From a bacterium (GTDB lineage: Bacteria > Patescibacteriota > Gracilibacteria > UBA1369 > GCA-2718715): a DNA stretch of 12,914 nucleotides. Position numbers and translations under genes: made by a program. The DNA is taken from contig JAUHYY010000022.1 in NCBI GenBank assembly GCA_030426295.1, positions 1 through 12,914 on the forward strand. The letters run 5' to 3'. A model generated the notes under the pieces. It made no database searches. It was not told the DNA's origin and saw only the letters and a list, made by a program, of their open reading frames with translations. Of this stretch, positions 7,159-12,914 are shown one piece after another (position 1 is the first letter of the stretch; every line of letters starts with the position of its first letter).

Positions 7159-7768
7159 GAAACACATCAAAGATGAATTAATAATATTAAAAAGATTCCC
7201 TATAAATGAATCTGATTTACTTATAATTGCATTCGGAAAACACTGCGGAAAAATAACTCTAAAAGCAAAAGGAAGTAAAAAAATAAACAGTAAATTTACA
7301 GGTAAACTCGAACCTCTTTCATTAATAAATGCTGAAATATATTTCAGCGGCAAAAGTTTTACTCTAACTAACGCTATAAACTTATGCGATCCACCATTGG
7401 CAGAAAATATTGAAACATTCAATACCTCACAAAAAATCTGCTCAGTATTAGTCAGAACTCTACCAAATGAAGAAGCTCATATAGAACTATTTAATGAACT
7501 AAAAGAAATCATTCAGATACTAATCAGTCAAAAAAAATCATCTGAAGCACTTACAATATTCTACGCTCTATATATAAAACTGACAGGGCATTTAGCCGAA
7601 TCTACAAACACTGAAGAAAACAAAAACTTAAGCAAAAATGCTATTAAAGTAATTAAGTTCTATTCAATGAGCCGACCAAATCAATCAATAAAGCTGATAC
7701 TGCCAATAGAGACTCAAAATGAAGTAAACAATCATCTTGAAAACATTCTCGAAAACTCGCTTTACTAG
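7151..7768 (+). CDS. recO: DNA repair protein RecO (zinc-finger-less form)
   Basis: RecO works with RecR (and RecF) to load RecA onto SSB-coated single-stranded DNA in gap repair. The N-terminal OB-fold is clear in this 205-residue protein: IILKRFPINESDLLIIAFGKH (11-31), then GKITLKAKGSKK (33-44) and FTGKLEPLSLINAEIYF (49-65), all in the order of the family consensus. The C-terminal part is helical. The CxxC...CxxC zinc module found in many RecO proteins is absent: where it would fall there is GHLAESTNTEENKNLSKNA, and the product is shorter than the typical 230-250 residues. E. coli RecO also lacks this zinc site, so function is not excluded. The gene overlaps ftsX by 8 bp and shares its stop tetramer with the convergent rel gene. 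Confidence 0.88.
   Translation: MHKKHIKDELIILKRFPINESDLLIIAFGKHCGKITLKAKGSKKINSKFTGKLEPLSLINAEIYFSGKSFTLTNAINLCDPPLAENIETFNTSQKICSVLVRTLPNEEAHIELFNELKEIIQILISQKKSSEALTIFYALYIKLTGHLAESTNTEENKNLSKNAIKVIKFYSMSRPNQSIKLILPIETQNEVNNHLENILENSLY
7765..7768. other. CTAG tetramer providing both recO and rel stop codons
   Basis: recO (+) ends with TAG at 7766-7768 and rel (-) ends with TAG read from 7767-7765. The palindrome CTAG therefore terminates both convergent genes. No intrinsic terminator hairpin with a T-tract lies between or near the ends, so the two transcripts probably overlap in antisense. Confidence 0.9.
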
Positions 7769-9999
7769 TCAATTTTCTTAACTGAGATAATGTTATCAAT
7801 TCTTTCTATTTTACTCATGAGGTTTTCAAGCTGCTCATAACTATCAACTTCTAAAATAAAATGTCGTAATTTAACTGTCTCAGAAGTACTTCGCTGCAAA
7901 GAAATATCTACAATATTTACTCCTGCATTAGAAACAACCATTGTAAGATCTCTCAACAAACCAATTCGATCTTCGAGCTCAACTACCAAGTTAACTCGAT
8001 ATTTGGTATTAGCACTCATATGTGCCCACGAAACACCAATTCTTCTATCTTTTTCACTACTATTAAAAATCTTACAATTAGACTTATGCACAGTAATTGA
8101 ATTCCCACGGGTAATAAACCCATCGATCGGGTCACCAATTCTAGGCTTGCAACAACTTGCAAATTTAACAGGTAAATCTTTAAGACCATCAACTAAAACC
8201 TCTTTTGGTATTACTTTCTTCTTTGATTTTTTACTTTTTCTTACTGTTTTTATTTGTTGATTCGAAGTTAATAAATCCTCTAATGGAAAAACAGCCTTAA
8301 CAACCTGAGAAGGTAAAATCATTCCAAGACCAATTTCTTCTAAAACTTTTTCACGTTCACTAACAGTAAGCCTATTACCACCAAAAAACTTTAATATAGA
8401 ATAGTCTGAATCTAATACAGGTTTACCAATCCTTTCCAAATACTTATTAAGCAAGTCTCTACCCTCTCTCGTATTCTTTTCACTATCTTTACCTTTAAAA
8501 TAATTCTTAATCTTATTTTTAGCACTTGCTGTTTTAACAAACGAAAGCCAATACTGGTTAGGCTCCCCTTTTTTCTTAGTTAATATTTCTACTACTTGCC
8601 CACTCCGAAGTTCAGCATCCAAAGGTACAACGCTACCATTAACTTTCGCCATATGGCATCGATTACCAATATCTGTATGAATAGCATATGCGAAATCAAT
8701 AGGTGTAGCACCAAATGGTAAATCTTTAACCTCTCCATCTGGAGTTAAAACAAAAATCCTATCGTTAAAAAGATCAACCTGTAAATTTTCGATAAACTCA
8801 GCATTATTTGAAATCTCAGACTGCAATTGATCTAGAGCTTTAACCCAAGAAATCTGGGACTCTAAAACTTGCTTCTTAGGTCGGCGAGCAATTTTCTCCA
8901 TAAACCAAGACTTTGCAGAATTACCTCCAGTTTCTTTATAAACCAAATGCGAAGCAACACCAAACTCAGCTTCTTGATGCATTTTTTCTGTTCTTAACTG
9001 AATCTCTACAGGCTTATTATATTCTTTAGGCCCAAGCCCAATAACTGTTGTATGCAAACTCCTATAACCATTTGGCTTTGGAACAGCCACATAATCCTTA
9101 AAACGATTAGCTAAAGGTGTCCATTTAGAATGAATAACACCTAAAACCTTATAGAGCTCACCATTATCTTCAGCCCCACTAGAACCTAAAACCGTTGGTA
9201 AAACAATTCTCAACGCAAACACATCAAAAATATCATCAACATTACTCTTACCTTTTCTACGTAACTTTCTATAAATACTATAACTTGTTTTCATTCTCGA
9301 ACTAATCGAAACATTATAACCTTCAGAAGTTAAAAATTTAGTAAGAGTCGATTCAAGCTTACTCAAAAATTTTGAACTTTGCTTAGTAAAATCCTTAAGC
9401 TGCTCATGGATATGGTCATAATAGTCTGGATAAACATACTGAAAACACAAATCTTCTAGTTCACTTTTAATCCTATATATACCTAAACGAGATGCAATTG
9501 GAACATAAATGTCTAAAGTTTCTTTAGCAATTCTCTTTTGCTTTTCCGGACGAACATGACCCAAAGTTTCCATGTTATGCCACCTGTCACATAGCTTTAT
9601 CAAAATAACTCGAATGTCAGCAGCCATAGATACAAACATTTTCCTCAGATTTTCAATAGCAGGTTCATCAATCCGAGATCTAACTTTAGAAAGCTTTTCA
9701 AGCCCACGAACTAAATTACGTACCGAAGGACCAAAAGCATCCTCAATATCATCTAAGGTCTTCTCAGTATCCTCAGAGACATCATGTAACAAGGCAGCTA
9801 CAATCATATCCTCATCAGGAGAAAAATCGAGCAATCTATAAGCAACCTGTAATGGATGCGTAATGTAAGGCTCACCTGAATATCGCTTCTGCCCCTCATG
9901 GGCATTTGCTGCATAATCGTAAGCAAGCTTTATTCTTTTCTGATCAAAATCTTCATCAAGCTTATCAATTTTCTTTAAAAACTGATCTACAGTAAGCAT
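7765..9999 (-). CDS. rel: Bifunctional (p)ppGpp synthetase/hydrolase (Rel/SpoT family)
   Basis: Long RelA-SpoT homologues make and degrade the alarmone (p)ppGpp in response to amino-acid starvation. Numbering here counts from the upstream ATG at 10023. Hydrolase HD domain: His56, HDVSED at 80-85 and DRWHN at 146-150, all metal/catalytic positions intact. Synthetase: RMKTSYSIYRK (243-253), Asp267, PKPNGYRSLHTT (316-327) and Glu340 in EIQLRT. Then a TGS domain (about 422-484), a C-terminal Cys/His domain (FASCCKPRIGDPIDGF, His646, Cys650) and an ACT domain (about 675-752). With both active sites complete, the enzyme should be bifunctional. I prefer the internal ATG at 9999 (MLTVDQFL, 744 residues), because homologues start there and a promoter places the transcript start near 10020; the longer ATG at 10023 adds only eight residues. 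No Shine-Dalgarno is visible at either. Confidence 0.95.
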   Translation of the reverse strand: MLTVDQFLKKIDKLDEDFDQKRIKLAYDYAANAHEGQKRYSGEPYITHPLQVAYRLLDFSPDEDMIVAALLHDVSEDTEKTLDDIEDAFGPSVRNLVRGLEKLSKVRSRIDEPAIENLRKMFVSMAADIRVILIKLCDRWHNMETLGHVRPEKQKRIAKETLDIYVPIASRLGIYRIKSELEDLCFQYVYPDYYDHIHEQLKDFTKQSSKFLSKLESTLTKFLTSEGYNVSISSRMKTSYSIYRKLRRKGKSNVDDIFDVFALRIVLPTVLGSSGAEDNGELYKVLGVIHSKWTPLANRFKDYVAVPKPNGYRSLHTTVIGLGPKEYNKPVEIQLRTEKMHQEAEFGVASHLVYKETGGNSAKSWFMEKIARRPKKQVLESQISWVKALDQLQSEISNNAEFIENLQVDLFNDRIFVLTPDGEVKDLPFGATPIDFAYAIHTDIGNRCHMAKVNGSVVPLDAELRSGQVVEILTKKKGEPNQYWLSFVKTASAKNKIKNYFKGKDSEKNTREGRDLLNKYLERIGKPVLDSDYSILKFFGGNRLTVSEREKVLEEIGLGMILPSQVVKAVFPLEDLLTSNQQIKTVRKSKKSKKKVIPKEVLVDGLKDLPVKFASCCKPRIGDPIDGFITRGNSITVHKSNCKIFNSSEKDRRIGVSWAHMSANTKYRVNLVVELEDRIGLLRDLTMVVSNAGVNIVDISLQRSTSETVKLRHFILEVDSYEQLENLMSKIERIDNIISVKKID

Positions 10000-10026
10000 A
10001 TAAAAATGGCTTAATAAAACCATTAA

Positions 10027-10055
10027 AGTGTATTACAACTTTACGAAATAGTCAA
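10027..10055 (-). promoter_or_regulatory. Predicted promoter for rel
   Basis: On the - strand TTGACT (10050-10055, 5/6) and TACACT (10027-10032, 4/6) are 17 bases apart, in the short gap after the stop of the 10061-11221 gene. Transcription would start near 10020, just at or inside the upstream ATG at 10023, leaving about 20 bases of leader to the ATG at 9999. This both suggests independent rel expression and decides the start. Confidence 0.4.
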
Positions 10056-10060
10056 TTTTG

Positions 10061-11221
10061 CTATCTAGATTCTATAATTAAATCTAAGTCAACTTGCTGG
10101 AACTCTACAACCTTCACCCCCTTAACAAATGCATCCTGATTAAGCTCGATAGCTTCAATTTTACTAGCAATTACAGGCAAAGCACCTTGTATCTTTAATC
10201 CAATAGCTTCACGAGCCTTTAACTCAGACTTAACAATATCTCTCCTAGTGACCAAATTCTGAAAAGAATCTAATTGATCTGGTAAAGCCTCTGATTCAAG
10301 ATTATCAAGTGATGCAAAAAATTCATTTTCAATCTGCAACACATCTTTCTCTAATTGATCGAGCCTAGTATCAAAAGCAGATATTTCACTAAGTAAATCA
10401 TTATAAGCAAGTTTAAGCTGCTCATTAGAAGCTTTAAACTGTATCAAATAATTATCGTAACCTTTCTGCCTATCCTCTACTCCATTTAAATAACTAAATA
10501 GATCAGTGTTAAATATATTTCTTACCTTTCTATAAGATCGGACATAAAAACTCAATTTATCATCCACTATCTCCGATTCGCCTAAACTAATAATGTTCGC
10601 GATAGCATTACTATCTGAAAGTAACTCTACAGGCTTCGCAAGATCAGTCGTGTCTTTAATCGACGAAACAATTTCACGCTTTTCATCAACCGTAACATCC
10701 TGCTCTTCCTCTTGTTCAATCTCAGGTTCATCTTTAGTATTACGACTGAAGATTCTGTTAAGAAATCCTGGAGCATCATCTTCATTAATAACTTCTTCAA
10801 CAACAACTTTTTTAGGCTCATCTTTAGTATTAACCGCATCAGGCTCATTCTCAAAAAGTGAAAAGACAAAAACAAAACTTAATATAATAAGAACTAATAA
10901 AAACCCTAAAAATCCAAACAACATATAGAAATGTTTTCTTTCTAAATTAAGTTCAACCAAAAGCTCATCAATAAGTCCCAAAAAACCAGGAGACTTAGAC
11001 TCCTCAAGCATTGCAGAATAGTCATCTTCAACAGATTCAACAACTTCGGCCTCTTCAAGCTTTACCCCCTCTTTAATTTCAGAAACTACAGATGGCTCTT
11101 CTCTAGGTGCTTCAACTACCGGTTCAACCTTTGGAACATCTCCAGTTTTTAAAAAATCAGGTATATCTTCAGCCGCAGCAGCTGAATTAACTTTATCATT
11201 ATTAGACTTTTCTTCGGTCAT
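10061..11221 (-). CDS. Single-pass membrane protein with acidic N-terminal region and C-terminal coiled coil, function unknown
   Basis: The 386 residues divide into an acidic, disordered-looking N-terminus (1-95), one strong membrane helix (about 98-122, preceded by basic ERKH), a second acidic low-complexity segment (123-180), and an alpha-helical C-terminal part with heptad-like stretches (about 225-345). The basic residues before the helix predict N-in, C-out topology. Short motifs recur: IPDFLK (20-25), SPGFLG (77-82), APGFLN (150-155), and NTKDEP at 131-136 and 161-166. No enzyme motif is present. Together these features suggest a scaffold or tether with an external coiled coil, but I do not recognise the family. 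It has its own extended -10 promoter and precedes rel by 61 bp, with another predicted promoter between them. T-ending codons match other - strand genes and support real coding. Confidence 0.8.
   Translation of the reverse strand: MTEEKSNNDKVNSAAAAEDIPDFLKTGDVPKVEPVVEAPREEPSVVSEIKEGVKLEEAEVVESVEDDYSAMLEESKSPGFLGLIDELLVELNLERKHFYMLFGFLGFLLVLIILSFVFVFSLFENEPDAVNTKDEPKKVVVEEVINEDDAPGFLNRIFSRNTKDEPEIEQEEEQDVTVDEKREIVSSIKDTTDLAKPVELLSDSNAIANIISLGESEIVDDKLSFYVRSYRKVRNIFNTDLFSYLNGVEDRQKGYDNYLIQFKASNEQLKLAYNDLLSEISAFDTRLDQLEKDVLQIENEFFASLDNLESEALPDQLDSFQNLVTRRDIVKSELKAREAIGLKIQGALPVIASKIEAIELNQDAFVKGVKVVEFQQVDLDLIIESR
10728..10832 (-). repeat. Short internal direct duplication in the coiled-coil membrane protein gene
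   Basis: The 15-mer TCATCTTTAGTATTA (+ strand reading) occurs exactly at 10728-10742 and 10818-10832, 90 bp apart. It is in frame and encodes the two NTKDEP motifs 30 residues apart. DNA-level identity suggests a recent in-frame duplication within the acidic linker, with the rest of the unit already diverged. Confidence 0.6.
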
Positions 11222-11242
11222 TTAACAAATTTATATCTATAT

Positions 11243-11271
11243 ATTATACCACAAAAAAGCGTATTTTAGAA
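11243..11271 (-). promoter_or_regulatory. Predicted extended -10 promoter for the 10061-11221 gene
   Basis: TGGTATAAT (11243-11251 on the - strand) is a full TGnTATAAT extended -10. A weak -35 (TTCTAA, 11266-11271) is 17 bases upstream. The predicted start near 11236 gives a leader of about 15 bases before the ATG at 11219-11221, which has no Shine-Dalgarno. It lies immediately downstream of the 70-residue gene, so the two may be separately transcribed. Confidence 0.55.
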
Positions 11272-11296
11272 CATATACACTATAAATATAAAAATA

Positions 11297-11509
11297 TTAT
11301 AACCCTATAGCTTTAGTTATATAACCAAGTCTTCTATTTACAGTACCTAGAACAGTACTAGGAGTAGACTGACCAAATCCAGCTGTAGACTCTTTACGAG
11401 CAGGTCCTGCAGATCTAGCAGGGCTAACAGTTCTAACCTGATCAACTTCTTTATAGTCAGGTACAGCTGCTTCAATATCACTAATATTTGATCCTAAACT
11501 TAGATTCAT
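11297..11509 (-). CDS. Small protein of 70 residues, function unknown
   Basis: I do not recognise this product. It has an acidic N-terminal third (SDIEAAVPDYKEVDQ), a Pro/Ala/Ser/Arg-rich middle with a repeated PAR motif (SPARSAGPARKE, 29-40), and a C-terminus ending NRRLGYITKAIGL that may be a short amphipathic segment. There is no signal peptide, membrane helix or cysteine. Reasons to accept it: it fills otherwise empty sequence, is not antisense to another gene, and its codons favour T endings (ggt, gct, cct, tat, ttt, act) as in rel and gatA on the same strand. No Shine-Dalgarno is visible before the ATG at 11507-11509. The surrounding leader carries a perfect TATAAT (11575-11580, - strand) without a good -35. 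It could be a false ORF, but composition argues against that. Confidence 0.55.
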   Translation of the reverse strand: MNLSLGSNISDIEAAVPDYKEVDQVRTVSPARSAGPARKESTAGFGQSTPSTVLGTVNRRLGYITKAIGL

Positions 11510-11547
11510 ACAATGTTTATCATTTTCACAAAGACAATATCAAAAAC

Positions 11548-11561
11548 TGTCAAATTAGACA
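11548..11561. promoter_or_regulatory. 14-bp near-palindrome TGTCAAATTAGACA, possible operator
   Basis: TGTC-A-AATT-A-GACA is an inverted repeat, mismatched only at positions 5 and 10. It lies in the divergent spacer between the 70-residue gene and pepA, about 40 bases upstream of the small gene's ATG and just downstream of a - strand TATAAT at 11575-11580. Another GACA lies at 11533-11536. The position fits a repressor site, but AT-rich DNA gives such dyads by chance fairly often. Confidence 0.25.
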
Positions 11562-11699
11562 AATAGAAATTCATATTATAGTAAAGAAACTTTAAATAAT
11601 CCTTAAAATAATAAAACCCTTGATATAAACGCGAAAAATGTATGAAAAAATAAGAAATTTAATCTAAAATAACTATGATAATCATGCTAAAAAACAATA

Positions 11700-12914
11700 A
11701 TGAAAATACAAATCACAAAAAAATTCTCGAAAACTACAAAATTAGTAGTTATACCCTTACCAGAAGCAAAATTATCAAAAAACACATCAAAATTACTGCC
11801 TAATGAAATCAAAAAAGATTTCACAAAATTAGTTAACGCAAACAACTTTAAAACAAAAGCAAACAAAACTTATAAATTCGATTGTGTATACGAAAAGAAA
11901 CAATTAAATATTTTAGTTATAAGCACAGGCAAAAAAGCAAACCAATCAGATGAACTTTTTAGAAATATTGGTAATACAATCTCAAAACACCTGAATAAAG
12001 ACAATGCAGGAAATATTACTATTACATCAGAATCACTTTCTGAAAAAAATGCAGCAAGCATTGTAGAAGGACTATTACTCGGAAACTACAAATTTGATAA
12101 GTACATCACTGAAGACGACAGAAAAGCACATCAACTAAAAACTATTAACTTTCTTCAATCTAAACCTACAAAGAAATTAAAGGAACTTTTGACAGAAACA
12201 GAAGAACTTTGTACATCAACAATATTAATAAGGGACCTTGTTAACTCCCCTTCTATAGATATAACCCCAAGCGCTTTAGCAAACACAGCAAAAAAAATTG
12301 CTAAACAAAATTCAAAGATCAAAACAACAATACTTAGCGAAAAAGAAATCAAGAAAAACAAAATGGGGCTAATTCAAGGCGTATCATCAGGTAGTAACCA
12401 AGAAAGCAAAGTAATCATACTTGAATACAAAAACAAACCTAAAAACAAAAAACCAATTATGGTTGTTGGTAAAGGTGTAACTTTTGATGCAGGTGGTCTA
12501 AATCTTAAAATCCATAACTCTATTGAAGGAATGAAAATGGACATGGCTGGCGGAGCAACAGTTCTTGGCTTATTCAACCTAATAGCAAAGTTGAAACCCG
12601 AACTACATATAATTGGAATAGTACCTGCAGTAGAAAACTTAGTAGGTGGAGACGCTTATAAACCAGACGATATATTAACTGCATATAACGGTAAAACTGT
12701 AGAAATTACAAACACAGACGCAGAAGGAAGACTAATCCTTGCCGACTCTCTCGCATACGGAGTTAAAAAATTCAAACCTGAATGCATAATTGATCTAGCT
12801 ACTTTAACAGGTGCATGCATAACAGCTTTAGGTTATACGCGCGCTGGCCTATTCTCAAACGACACTAAACTACGAAACAAACTGACAAAAGCATCTAGAG
12901 AATCAGGAAGCAAA
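11700..12914 (+). CDS. pepA: Leucyl aminopeptidase PepA, M17 family (3' end outside window)
   Basis: M17 enzymes are cytosolic hexameric two-metal aminopeptidases that remove N-terminal residues from peptides. 405 residues are visible, open to the window edge. The catalytic domain has all metal and catalytic residues: Lys258 and Asp263 (GKGVTFDAGG), Lys270, Asp281 (MKMDMAGGA), and Asp340, Glu342 and Arg344 in NTDAEGRLILADS. Each is exactly 12 positions below its E. coli PepA equivalent (270, 275, 282, 293, 352, 354, 356), which also supports this start. The N-terminal domain (about 1-150) is much less conserved and Lys-rich. An in-frame TAA at 11688-11690 leaves ATG 11700 as the only reasonable start. 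There is no Shine-Dalgarno; TATGAT at 11674-11679 could be a -10, but no -35 fits. It is divergent from the 70-residue gene. About 80-100 C-terminal residues are missing. Confidence 0.95.
   Translation, partial: MKIQITKKFSKTTKLVVIPLPEAKLSKNTSKLLPNEIKKDFTKLVNANNFKTKANKTYKFDCVYEKKQLNILVISTGKKANQSDELFRNIGNTISKHLNKDNAGNITITSESLSEKNAASIVEGLLLGNYKFDKYITEDDRKAHQLKTINFLQSKPTKKLKELLTETEELCTSTILIRDLVNSPSIDITPSALANTAKKIAKQNSKIKTTILSEKEIKKNKMGLIQGVSSGSNQESKVIILEYKNKPKNKKPIMVVGKGVTFDAGGLNLKIHNSIEGMKMDMAGGATVLGLFNLIAKLKPELHIIGIVPAVENLVGGDAYKPDDILTAYNGKTVEITNTDAEGRLILADSLAYGVKKFKPECIIDLATLTGACITALGYTRAGLFSNDTKLRNKLTKASRESGSK

Noticed and set aside
10593..10928. 111-codon + strand frame rich in Ser and Thr
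   Set aside because: It is the complement of the acidic Glu/Asp-rich stretch of the - strand membrane protein; Ser-rich antisense frames are expected there.
11674..11679. TATGAT as a pepA -10 element
   Set aside because: No acceptable -35 exists at 16-18 bases upstream and the region is very AT-rich; kept only as a remark under pepA.
11870..12577. Three - strand frames of 63-68 codons inside pepA
   Set aside because: They are antisense to the M17 peptidase, whose catalytic residues are all in place; the frames are hydrophobic shadows.
1..12914. CRISPR array, IS ends, tRNA or rRNA genes, phage or defence genes
   Set aside because: No regularly spaced direct repeats, transposase motifs, cloverleaf-like segments or rRNA-like blocks were seen on either strand; the repeats found are protein-level domains or a single 15-bp duplication.

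Overview
This AT-rich window (about one third G+C by eye) looks like a chromosome fragment from a small-genome bacterium of the Candidate Phyla Radiation (Patescibacteria). The evidence is compact housekeeping genes with overlapping ends, almost no Shine-Dalgarno sites, GatCAB-type amidotransferase genes, and a large secreted-type repeat protein whose C-terminal module resembles CPR surface proteins. UGA acts as a stop: two genes end in TGA inside ATGA stop/start overlaps and no long frame carries an internal TGA. This argues against the recoded Gracilibacteria/Absconditabacteria. The exact phylum cannot be fixed; Dojkabacteria, Katanobacteria or Microgenomates relatives are guesses.

Layout. 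1-2654 (+) is the 3' part of a giant surface protein: cysteine-bracketed Ig-like repeats, a DUF11-like domain and a beta-solenoid-like tail. A hairpin follows at 2662-2691. Then comes holA (+, DNA polymerase III delta), which overlaps the end of the convergent pair gatC-gatA (-). A divergent spacer at 5401-5516 holds a good + strand promoter. It drives a tightly overlapped cluster at 5517-7768 (+): small three-helix membrane protein, RibL/TagD-like nucleotidyltransferase, ftsX, recO. recO meets the convergent rel gene (-) so closely that one CTAG tetramer supplies both stop codons. Upstream of rel on the same strand are a single-pass coiled-coil membrane protein (10061-11221) and a 70-residue unknown protein (11297-11509). 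A divergent spacer (11510-11699) separates these from pepA (+, leucyl aminopeptidase), which runs off the window end.

Functionally, most genes are core: replication and repair (holA, recO), translation quality (gatCA), stringent response (rel), division or peptidoglycan-hydrolase control (ftsX) and peptide turnover (pepA). The less described parts are the cysteine-stapled surface protein, the acidic coiled-coil membrane protein, the small membrane protein beginning the ftsX-recO cluster, and the 70-residue protein. Codon third positions differ by strand: + genes prefer C or A endings and - genes prefer T endings. This suggests strong replication-strand asymmetry with the + strand as the lagging strand. 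I see no CRISPR, IS element, tRNA, rRNA, phage or defence system here.
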